Shown: positions 16,699-25,111 of the stretch, piece by piece | Numbering within the stretch: position 1 is the stretch's first letter | Layout of the letters: every line of letters begins with the position of its first letter | NCBI GenBank assembly: GCA_031556475.1 | Contig: JAVBSY010000027.1 | Location: 44,303-108,302 of the forward strand | DNA from: Azoarcus sp031556475 | GTDB taxonomy: Bacteria; Pseudomonadota; Gammaproteobacteria; Burkholderiales; Rhodocyclaceae | Direction: 5' to 3' | DNA length: 64,000 bases | Notes under the pieces: generated by a model | The model's database searches: none | What the model was told of the DNA's origin: nothing | The model's input: only the letters and a program-made list of their open reading frames with translations | Program-made: the position numbers and the translations under genes

Positions 16699-19600
16699 AT
16701 GTCTTCCCTGCCCCTTGTCAGCATTCTGATTCCCGCCTACCACGAACGCTTCTTCCCCCTGGCGTTCAACAGCGCGCTGGCCCAGACCTATCCGAACGTG
16801 GAAATCGTGATCACCGACGACAGCCCGGGGGATGCGACACGGCACTTCGTCGAACAAGGTGACTGGGCCAGGCCGGTACGTTACCAACGCAATCCGAATC
16901 GCGATGGCGGACGGAGCAACTTCAACCTGTGCTTCTCGCTGGCGCGCGGCGAATACGTCAAGTTCCTGTGCGACGACGATCTGCTCGCGCCCGACTGTGT
17001 CGAGAAAATGGCCGACGTGCTCATGGCACACCCGGAGGTCGCCCTGGTCACCTCCCATCGGCAATGCATCGACGAACAAGGAGGCGTTCTCCCCGACAAC
17101 GAGGCAACACTCCGCCCGGTGGAAGAAGACTCGATCGTGGAAAGCGCATCCATGATCCGCGCCGTGCTGACCTCGATGTCGAACTTCATCGGTGAGCCGA
17201 CGACCCCGCTGCTCCGCCGTTCCGCACTTGAGAAATCGGGGGACGCGACGCACGACATCCTGTCGTACAGTGGCCGCTCGATCCGCTATATGACCGACGT
17301 GGCGATGTGGTTTTCGGCGCTGCGCCACGGACATGGCGCCTATCTGGCTGAAACCTTGAGCAGCTTCCGCGTACACGGCACACAAAGCCAACGGTCATCC
17401 AGCGTGGCGGATCAGACGATGCCGAACTACCGCCTCCTCTGCCGCCTGGCGAGAGACAACGGGCTGTTGGACGAAACCACCTGCAGGGAACTTGTCGGCC
17501 GCCCGAGCATGATGCCGGGTTGGGCGACGCTGCGGACCCGGCCGTTGAACTCCCCAACGGAGAAGAACGGCTGGCGGGAAAGTATCGTTTACTTCCACCC
17601 CAAGCGTATTCCCAAGGGCGCCAAGTCCGCTCTGATCGGCCCGTCGCCCCAGGGCGACGACTTCGACTGGAAGCTCTACAGCATCACCAGCAACGATATC
17701 GGCGGAGAACGCAGGCTGACCGATCACTTTCTGCGAACAGGCCAGTTCGAGTCTCGCCTGGACATACCTGCCTACACCCGCGAGTCCGGTCGGGCGACGC
17801 GGCAATGCACGAATCTATGGAATCAACTGTTGGTGGATCGGGACGGCGCGGCCCGCCCCTGCCCGCGCTTCGATCCCGTGTGCAATCTGTATGACGCATC
17901 GGCCGACGATGGGCTGGACGACGCCCGCCTGCGTTTTCTCACTGGCCGCCCCAGCGGCCCATGCGCCGATTGCGACCTGCGTCCGATGGTGCCGCTCGCC
18001 GATTTCGTCCGCGACAACTTCGACCAGCAGAACGACCTGACCAAGGCGCGTCCCGATCGCGTTGCAACATGGTACGAGGCCGCAGCCGCCCCCCTGCCGC
18101 CCCGGCGCGTTCTGGTTGTCGGGCACAGCGCCGGTCGCGCCGGCGGAGAGTTTGTCGCACTGACGGTCGTACAGACGCTCGCGCAAGAACAGGGATGTGC
18201 CGTCACCGTGATCCTCGCCAGAGGCGGGGAACTGGTAGAGGAGTTCCGCCGCCACGCCGAAGTTTTCGTCGTCGGCGAAGACCTGCCGGGTTTCAATGCA
18301 GTGAGCGAACTTGCGTGCCGACTCCGCATGCAGGGCGTGCGCCACGCGATCTGCAACACGGTCGTCACCGGACGCTATGCCACTCTGCTCAAAAAACTGG
18401 GTTATCAGGTCGTCTCCCTGGTGCACGAACTGGCCACGAGCATCCAGTCATTTCTACCTGAGGAAGACCGGATCGGCATCTGCGATCACTCCGACACGCT
18501 GGTGTTTCCCGCCCGCTTCGTCGCCCGCAGTTTTCTCGACCACTACCCCCCACGTACGGCCGACGTGCGGATTCATCCCCAAGGCATCGAGCCCGATTTT
18601 CCCCGCCCCGACGACCGCGCCGACGTGCGACGCCGCCTGCGGTGCAGCCTGAAACTGGCCGAAAACACAGTGTTGATCGTCGGCGCCGGCAGCGGTGAAC
18701 TGCGTAAGGGAGCCGATCTGTTCCTGCAGGTGGCGCGGCGGATACTCGCAGACCCAACGCGGACAACGATCCATTTCGTCTGGCTGGGCCAACTCGACGC
18801 GGTGCTGAAACAGTGGCTCGAACACGACCGCCACATTCTGGGCCTGGACGACCGGGTACACCTCGCCGGGCTCCAGGCCGACCTCACCGACTACTACCTC
18901 GGCGCCGACGTTTTCCTCATGACATCGCGCGAGGACCCGCTGCCCAATGTCGTGATCGAATCGATGTACGCGGGCCTGCCCGTGGTTTCCTTCGCCGACA
19001 GCGGCGGAACGCCGGAACTGACAGCGGACGGATGCGGCGTGGCGGTTCCCTATCTGGATACCGACGCGATGGCGGCGGCGGTCTGTCGCCTGCTCGACGA
19101 TCCGGACGCCGCGCGAACGATCGGCCGCCAGGCAGCACAACGCATCGAGAGCGGTTTTCGCCGCGCGGATTACGTGGACTTTCTGCTCTCCCACTTCACT
19201 TGTCCGATACACACGGTCACGGCGGTGATTCCGGGATCGGACGCGCCAGCCATCACTTGCCAGCTATCCGCCATAGCGGCGGGTAGCTGGCGCCCCGACG
19301 CCTTGTGTCTCGCGCATGTCGAGGCCGGACACATTGCCATTCCAGCGGAACTGGCGCACCTGCCCGTCACCGGTCTGGCTTTGCCCCCTGGCACGCCGAT
19401 GACGGAAGTTCTGCGCCGTAGCGCGCAAGCCTCCGCCACCGAACTGCTATGGCTGCTCGACACGCAGGTACAGGCGATAAGCGACGACATCGCGCCTTTG
19501 CTGTCCGCTTTCGATACGCCACAAGTCGTCGCGGCACTGAGTCCCGGCCACAACCCGGCCGTGCTGGATGCCCTCCCTCCCGTTTTTCGGGCCTTGCTCG

Positions 19601-21405
19601 ACGTCGATGAACGTTACTGGCTCAAACCACACTGGACTTCAGGTGTCGACGCCATTCGTTCGCTCGCGCGCGGCACGCCCGTACTGGCGCTCGCTTCCTG
19701 CCTGCTGCGCCGCACCGTTGTCGAACAGACACTGGCGGCGGCATCGGCTCCAGCCAAATCAGCAACATCGCCATTGTGGTTCTGGCCACTTCTCGGCGAA
19801 TTGGCGTGCAAGGGAACTCTCGCCTGGATGCCGCGCCCCGCAGCACATATCAACCCCGGCACGCTCGCCATACGAAGTGGTGCACCCAACGACTGGTGGA
19901 CATGGTGGTGCAACGCTCAGGACACATTGGAACGACGCACCGAAGCCGATTCCACGCGCATCCAGGAGCGCGAAAACGACCGTCGCCGTCTGCGCAACGC
20001 GCTCGAACTGCCGGCAACCGCATCACCCGATCCCCGGCCAAAAAAAGACAAGCCACAGGAACGCAAACCCACCGCCGACCAGCGCCGCACGCCGCCTCCG
20101 CTTTCCGTGAAGGAAGAAGCTGCCCGCTACGAACAAGCGGCCAGGCATTTGCACCACGAACGGCTCGACAAGGCCGAAGCCATTCTGACGGACCTGGCAA
20201 ACCAGGGCTCGCTGTTGTGGCAGGTGCATTTCGATCTGGGCCGCATCGCCTTCGCCCGCGAACAGACCGATCAGGCCATCCGCCATTTCCGCACAGCCGC
20301 CGGTCTGGAGTTCTCTTCCACCAACGCCCTGCGCAATCTGGTGGCGATCCACACCATGACTCAAGAGTACGGGGCCGCGCTCGCCACGGTAGGCCTGATC
20401 CTGCGCCGGGAAAACGATCCCGAACTGCTGGAACATCTGCGCGCCATCGTCACCGAGGCTGGCATTTCCCTCGACTCCCTGGACTGGATATCTCCACGTT
20501 TGGTGGACGAACGGCAGCAGCACTCCCAGACCCTCGCCGACGCCGAGCGGAAACTGTCGGACGCTCGCAACACGGTCGATCGACTGGAACGCCAACTGTT
20601 GTTGAAAAACGCGGGGCTATCCGCTCCGACCACGACATCCTCATCGACACCAGCCCCCCCGGCCGCCACTTCCAGCGGCCCCGGTTACTGTATCGTTTGC
20701 GGCAACGCAATCCCGGCATGGCTGCCCTACCGCGACGGCCGATTCGAAGCCTCGCCCTTCACGACCGGTCTGGGTGCCGTCGGCTCGAACACAGCGTGTT
20801 TTTACTGCCCGTCCTGCCACAGTCACGACCGCGAGCGTCATCTGGCTCTGTATCTGCAAGCCGTGGATTTGTTCAGCAAGTTCGGTGGTACTCGCGTCCT
20901 GCACATTGCGCCGGAAACCCAGCTCGCCCGCCTCATCGACGAGCAAAAACCCGCCGAATACATCCGGGGGGATCTCCATCCCGCGACGCCGGATATCGTC
21001 CAATTGAACGTCGAAGCGCTGCCATACCCGGAAAACCATTTCGACTGGGCGATCTGCAATCACGTGCTGGAACATGTCGGCAACTACCGGCTGGCCTTGC
21101 GGGAACTGTTCCGCGTGCTAAAACCGGGAGGCCGCCTGCTGTGCCAGACGCCTTATGCGGAAAAGCTGCCTACCGTGTTCGAGGCGGAAGCGCTGGTCGG
21201 CGAGCAGGAGCGTTTCCTGTATTTCGGCCAGGAAGACCACGTTCGCCTGTTCGGCACCGATATCGACCGGCTGATCCGCGACGCCGGTTTCCAGGGCACG
21301 CTGCAGACTCACGCGACGTTGCTCGGAGACAAGAACGCGGACGAATACGGCGTGAATGAACGGGAACCGTTATTCCTGTTCGTCAAGCCGCTCGAACAAC
21401 GATAG
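16699..21405 (+). CDS. Giant multidomain glycosyltransferase (GT2 / SPASM-like / GT4 / TPR / methyltransferase)
   Basis: A 1568-residue cytoplasmic chain with several domains. About 1-235 is a family-2 glycosyltransferase (SILIPAYHERFFPLAFNSAL, ITDDSPG, DDD at about 92-94). About 365-430 is a cysteine cluster (Cys370, 388, 395, 422, 425) in a context like the SPASM domain of radical-SAM enzymes (C..LW..L..DRDG..RPC...GRPSGPC.DC), with no radical-SAM core. About 468-835 is a GT4-type GT-B domain (GAGSGELRKGADLF, SREDPLPNVVIESMYAGLPVVSF). About 840-1075 is divergent and perhaps GT2-like. About 1135-1300 holds TPRs and a coiled coil. About 1329-1568 is a zinc-ribbon (CxxC...CxxCPxC) plus a methyltransferase (NHVLEHV, LKPGGRLLC). 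It probably assembles and methylates the flagellin glycan, which is an inference. Confidence 0.88.
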   Translation: MSSLPLVSILIPAYHERFFPLAFNSALAQTYPNVEIVITDDSPGDATRHFVEQGDWARPVRYQRNPNRDGGRSNFNLCFSLARGEYVKFLCDDDLLAPDCVEKMADVLMAHPEVALVTSHRQCIDEQGGVLPDNEATLRPVEEDSIVESASMIRAVLTSMSNFIGEPTTPLLRRSALEKSGDATHDILSYSGRSIRYMTDVAMWFSALRHGHGAYLAETLSSFRVHGTQSQRSSSVADQTMPNYRLLCRLARDNGLLDETTCRELVGRPSMMPGWATLRTRPLNSPTEKNGWRESIVYFHPKRIPKGAKSALIGPSPQGDDFDWKLYSITSNDIGGERRLTDHFLRTGQFESRLDIPAYTRESGRATRQCTNLWNQLLVDRDGAARPCPRFDPVCNLYDASADDGLDDARLRFLTGRPSGPCADCDLRPMVPLADFVRDNFDQQNDLTKARPDRVATWYEAAAAPLPPRRVLVVGHSAGRAGGEFVALTVVQTLAQEQGCAVTVILARGGELVEEFRRHAEVFVVGEDLPGFNAVSELACRLRMQGVRHAICNTVVTGRYATLLKKLGYQVVSLVHELATSIQSFLPEEDRIGICDHSDTLVFPARFVARSFLDHYPPRTADVRIHPQGIEPDFPRPDDRADVRRRLRCSLKLAENTVLIVGAGSGELRKGADLFLQVARRILADPTRTTIHFVWLGQLDAVLKQWLEHDRHILGLDDRVHLAGLQADLTDYYLGADVFLMTSREDPLPNVVIESMYAGLPVVSFADSGGTPELTADGCGVAVPYLDTDAMAAAVCRLLDDPDAARTIGRQAAQRIESGFRRADYVDFLLSHFTCPIHTVTAVIPGSDAPAITCQLSAIAAGSWRPDALCLAHVEAGHIAIPAELAHLPVTGLALPPGTPMTEVLRRSAQASATELLWLLDTQVQAISDDIAPLLSAFDTPQVVAALSPGHNPAVLDALPPVFRALLDVDERYWLKPHWTSGVDAIRSLARGTPVLALASCLLRRTVVEQTLAAASAPAKSATSPLWFWPLLGELACKGTLAWMPRPAAHINPGTLAIRSGAPNDWWTWWCNAQDTLERRTEADSTRIQERENDRRRLRNALELPATASPDPRPKKDKPQERKPTADQRRTPPPLSVKEEAARYEQAARHLHHERLDKAEAILTDLANQGSLLWQVHFDLGRIAFAREQTDQAIRHFRTAAGLEFSSTNALRNLVAIHTMTQEYGAALATVGLILRRENDPELLEHLRAIVTEAGISLDSLDWISPRLVDERQQHSQTLADAERKLSDARNTVDRLERQLLLKNAGLSAPTTTSSSTPAPPAATSSGPGYCIVCGNAIPAWLPYRDGRFEASPFTTGLGAVGSNTACFYCPSCHSHDRERHLALYLQAVDLFSKFGGTRVLHIAPETQLARLIDEQKPAEYIRGDLHPATPDIVQLNVEALPYPENHFDWAICNHVLEHVGNYRLALRELFRVLKPGGRLLCQTPYAEKLPTVFEAEALVGEQERFLYFGQEDHVRLFGTDIDRLIRDAGFQGTLQTHATLLGDKNADEYGVNEREPLFLFVKPLEQR

Positions 21406-21439
21406 CGATGCGCCCGATCTTTTCCGCACGGACGAAGCC

Positions 21440-22375
21440 ATGAACATCCTCATCATCGGCGGTGCCGGTTTTCTCGGCAGCGGCATCACCAGAGCCTGTG
21501 TGAACGCGGGGCACCGCGTCCGCGTCTTCACCCGCCCGACCCGTTCGGCGGTGCGGCTGGAAAACATGCTGGAAAACATCGACATCGTCCATGGCGACTT
21601 CATGGACGATCACGCGATCGGCGAAGCCCTGCAAGGCATGGACGCCGTCGTCCACGCCCTGTCCACCACCTTTCCAAAAACGGTCATCGCCTCCGCGGCA
21701 TACGACGTGATGTCCAACCTGCTGCCGACGATCCGGCTGATCGACCAGTGCCTGAAGAAAAACATCCGCAACATCGTCTATCTGTCGTCGGGCGGAACGG
21801 TGTACGGCCAAGCCAGGTATCTGCCGATCGACGAACAGCACCCGCGCAGCCCTCAGAGCCTGTACGGGCTGTCGAAGCTGACCATCGAGAATTACCTCCA
21901 TTTCATCGCGCGGGAACAGGGCATGGCGATCAAGACCCTGCGCATCGGCAATCCCTACGGCGTGGAGCAGAACATATACGGCGTGCAAGGCATCGTCGGT
22001 GTCGCCCTCGGCAGCCTGCTGCGCAACCGCCCCTTCACCGTGTTTGGCGACGGCGGACATGTCCGCGATTACATCGCCGCCGAGGACGTTTTCCGCGCTG
22101 TCGCCACCGCCGTCGAGTACCCGGACGCGCTCGTATGCAACATCGGCACGGGCGTGGGCACCAGCATCGTCGAATTGCTGCGCCTGATCGAGCGCGCGGC
22201 CGGCGCTTCTCTTTCCATCCAATACCTGCCCGACCGCGGCATCGACGTACGGACCAACATCCTCTGCGCCGATCTAGCCAGAGCGAAACTCGGCTGGACC
22301 CCCACTGTGACGATAGAAGACGGCATCGTCCACGTCGTCGAGTCGTTCTTCAAAATGCGCCGCCTCGCCACCTGA
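21440..22375 (+). CDS. NAD-dependent sugar epimerase/dehydratase (extended SDR)
   Basis: A 311-residue extended short-chain dehydrogenase of the GalE/RmlB type. The Rossmann motif GGAGFLGSG is at the N-terminus, VYLSSGGTVYG holds the catalytic Ser/Thr, and YGLSK is the active-site Y-x3-K. VFGDGGHVRDYIAAEDVFRA is the characteristic epimerase segment. It probably converts a nucleotide sugar (4-epimerisation or dehydration) for the island's glycan. The frame is open upstream to 21356, inside the preceding gene, but MNILIIGGAGF at 21440 is the natural start for this fold. Confidence 0.9.
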   Translation: MNILIIGGAGFLGSGITRACVNAGHRVRVFTRPTRSAVRLENMLENIDIVHGDFMDDHAIGEALQGMDAVVHALSTTFPKTVIASAAYDVMSNLLPTIRLIDQCLKKNIRNIVYLSSGGTVYGQARYLPIDEQHPRSPQSLYGLSKLTIENYLHFIAREQGMAIKTLRIGNPYGVEQNIYGVQGIVGVALGSLLRNRPFTVFGDGGHVRDYIAAEDVFRAVATAVEYPDALVCNIGTGVGTSIVELLRLIERAAGASLSIQYLPDRGIDVRTNILCADLARAKLGWTPTVTIEDGIVHVVESFFKMRRLAT

Positions 22376-22384
22376 GACCTTTCC

Positions 22385-25099
22385 ATGACTTCTTCGCCTC
22401 CGACCGCCGCCGCGCTGTACCAGGAATGGATTGCCTCCCACCGCTTCCAGCGCGGCGACGGTGCCGATTTCGACGCCTACATGGCGTCATGGACCTCCCA
22501 TCCGGAATTCCACATCGCCCTGGTTCAGGATTCGGCGCCGGTAGCGCACCTCGTGCGCAGCCTCCAGTCGCTCGCGGGCCAATACTATCCGCGTGTATCC
22601 GTCACGGTCGCCGCCTCCATGCCGGCACCCCCCGAACTCGACAGCGGCCGGCTGGCCTGGATCCACACCGACGATCCGTGGGAGGTCGCCAACCGTGCCC
22701 TGCTCGATCGCCCGTCCTCCGATTGGGTCGGGCTGTTGCGTGCCGGCGACGCAATCGCCCCGCATGCCTTCCTCGCCCTGGCGGCCCATGTCGTCGCCAA
22801 CCCCGCCATCGCCGCCGTTTATACGGATGAAGACCTCATCGACGACGATGGCCGGCGTCATTCTCCCCGGTTCAAACCCGACTTCGACCTGGAACTGCTC
22901 CGCTCCGCAGGTTACATCGGCGGATTGCTGCTGACCACCCGCGATACCTGGGAGCGCGCCGGCGGCTGGCGCCACCTGCCCGGCTACGGCGACGAACTCG
23001 ACCTCACGCTGCGCCTCGGTGAAACGCTGCCGCCTGCCGCCATCGGCCATCTACCCGACGTGCTCCATCACCGCAGCGCCGACCACCCCGCGCTGGCGCC
23101 AAACGATGGCACCGAGCGGCTGCAATGCCTCAACGACCACCTGCACCGTTGCAACGTCGCGGCCACAGCCGTCCCGGGATTGGCCGACGGGTGCGCGCGT
23201 ATCGCCTATCCGCTGCCGGCCACGCCCCGCGTTTCCATCATCGTGCCGACCAAGGACCAGTTCCCGCTGCTGCAACGCTGCATCGACAGCCTTTTCAGCA
23301 CGACGGACTACCCCGACTTCGAACTCCTCATCGTCGACAACGGCAGTCAGGACCCCAGCGCACGCACCTATCTCGACGGCCTGGCCCAGCTCGGCGAAGC
23401 GCGGATCAGGGTCATCTCCTACGAGCAGCCGTTCAATTTCTCGGCGATGAACAACCTCGCCGCACGGGAAGCGAGCGGGAAATTGCTCCTGCTGCTCAAC
23501 AACGATACGGCGGCGCTGCATCCGGACTGGCTTGCCGAGATGGTCTCGCTGGCGTTGCAGCCGGACGTCGGCGCCGTCGGCGCGCGCCTGCTCTACCCCA
23601 ACGGGCACATTCAGCACGCGGGCGTCGTGCTCGGCATGGCGGGTCCGGCCGAGCATCCCTTCCTCGGCTGGCCGGCCGAACAGCCAGCACCGCTGAACCG
23701 TACCCAGGTCGTCCAACAGTATTCCGCGGTGACGGCGGCATGCATGTTGACCCACCGCGATCTCTACCTGGCCGTGGGCGGAATGGACGAAGAATGCTTC
23801 AAGGTGGCCTACAACGATGTCGATTTCTGCTTGAAGATCACCGCCCTGGGCAAGCGCATCCTATGGACGCCATTCGCGACGCTGCTGCACGAAGGCTCCG
23901 CATCCCAGCGCAAGGAAGATCAAGCGACGGAAGCCAGCCCGGAAAAACTGGCACGTTTCGCTGGCGAACAGGCCGGAATCTACGAAAAATGGATGCCCCG
24001 CCTGATCCGGGACCCCGCCTACAACCCCAACCTGAGCCTTGCCAACCGCGACGTTTCCCCGGAACCGGAAAGCGTGCTGTCGTGGAATCCGACGCCGTGG
24101 AATCCCCGCCCGCGCATCCTGGTGCATCCCGTCGATCAAAGCGGCTGCGGCCAGTACCGGATACTCGAACCGATTGCAGCGCTGCACGATGGCGCCCGTT
24201 GCCGCGGCTATGCCAGCCAGCGCTTTTTCAATCCAGTCGAAATCACCAAGGCCGATCTGGCGTCGGTCGTCGTTCAGTTGCCGATCACCGCGCGCCACCT
24301 GCGCGCGCTGGAAATCTATCGCACGCATGCGGGGGCGGCCTGTATCGTCGAGGTCGACGACCTCATCACCGACATTCCTCGCGCCAGTCCGCACTACCAC
24401 ACCACCGGCCGGGACGCGCGGCGCTACTTTCGCCCGTCCGTGGCGCTGGCGGACCGCCTCGTGGTCACCACCACGGCGCTGGCCGAAGCCTATGCGGGCC
24501 TGGGGCCCGAAGTTCGTGTCATGCCCAACTATCTGTCCGGCAAGCGCTGGGCCGACCTCTCGCCCCGCCGCCATGACGATCTCGGACCCAGCGGCCCCAA
24601 ACCCCGCGTGGGCTGGGCCGGGAGCGATTCGCACGCAGGTGATCTGGCCTTCATGGTCGAAGTGGTCAAATCGCTCGCCAAGGAAGTGGATTGGGTATTC
24701 CTCGGCCTATGCCCCAAGGAACTGCACCCCTACGTCAAGGAAGCACGCAGCGCCACGAAATTCGCGGACTACCCCGCGGCGCTTGCCGGCCTGGCCCTGG
24801 ATGTGGCCATCGCCCCGCTGGAACGCAACGCCTTCAACGAGTGCAAGAGTCCGCTCAAGCTGCTGGAATACGGCGTTCTCGGCTACCCCGTCGTATGCAC
24901 GGACATCGGCGCCTACCGCGACGGTTTCCCGGTGAAGCGGGTCGGCAACGACGCCAAGAGCTGGATCGCCGCCATCCGCGAGCGTATCAACGATATCGAC
25001 GCCGCCCGGCGCGAAGGCGAAGCGCTGCGCACGCACGTCCTGCAGCACTACCTGCTCGAAGACCATCTCGACGAATGGCTCGCAACCTGGACGGCCTGA
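22385..25099 (+). CDS. Two-domain glycosyltransferase (GT2 plus GT4-like)
   Basis: A 904-residue protein. Residues 1-260 look like a partial GT2 module (AVYTDEDLIDDDGR, HLPDVLHHR). About 282-510 is a complete GT2 domain (VSIIVPTKDQFPLLQRCIDS, LLIVDNGSQD, LLLNNDTAAL as the metal-binding region, YNDVDFCLKI). About 575-890 is a GT-B/GT4-like domain (HPVDQSGCGQYRI, VGWAGSDSH, CKSPLKLLEYGVLGYPVVCTD). This arrangement is typical of O-antigen or flagellar glycan assembly enzymes. No membrane segments are seen. It begins 9 nt after the epimerase, so it belongs to the same operon. Its stop lies 12 nt from the convergent OGT-like gene, with no obvious terminator. Confidence 0.9.
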   Translation: MTSSPPTAAALYQEWIASHRFQRGDGADFDAYMASWTSHPEFHIALVQDSAPVAHLVRSLQSLAGQYYPRVSVTVAASMPAPPELDSGRLAWIHTDDPWEVANRALLDRPSSDWVGLLRAGDAIAPHAFLALAAHVVANPAIAAVYTDEDLIDDDGRRHSPRFKPDFDLELLRSAGYIGGLLLTTRDTWERAGGWRHLPGYGDELDLTLRLGETLPPAAIGHLPDVLHHRSADHPALAPNDGTERLQCLNDHLHRCNVAATAVPGLADGCARIAYPLPATPRVSIIVPTKDQFPLLQRCIDSLFSTTDYPDFELLIVDNGSQDPSARTYLDGLAQLGEARIRVISYEQPFNFSAMNNLAAREASGKLLLLLNNDTAALHPDWLAEMVSLALQPDVGAVGARLLYPNGHIQHAGVVLGMAGPAEHPFLGWPAEQPAPLNRTQVVQQYSAVTAACMLTHRDLYLAVGGMDEECFKVAYNDVDFCLKITALGKRILWTPFATLLHEGSASQRKEDQATEASPEKLARFAGEQAGIYEKWMPRLIRDPAYNPNLSLANRDVSPEPESVLSWNPTPWNPRPRILVHPVDQSGCGQYRILEPIAALHDGARCRGYASQRFFNPVEITKADLASVVVQLPITARHLRALEIYRTHAGAACIVEVDDLITDIPRASPHYHTTGRDARRYFRPSVALADRLVVTTTALAEAYAGLGPEVRVMPNYLSGKRWADLSPRRHDDLGPSGPKPRVGWAGSDSHAGDLAFMVEVVKSLAKEVDWVFLGLCPKELHPYVKEARSATKFADYPAALAGLALDVAIAPLERNAFNECKSPLKLLEYGVLGYPVVCTDIGAYRDGFPVKRVGNDAKSWIAAIRERINDIDAARREGEALRTHVLQHYLLEDHLDEWLATWTA

Positions 25100-25111
25100 G
25101 AATGCCTTGAG

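Noticed and set aside
19776..21359. 527-codon open frame in another frame within the giant glycosyltransferase gene
   Set aside because: The protein is Arg/Pro-rich without domains, whereas the sense frame encodes the zinc-ribbon methyltransferase.
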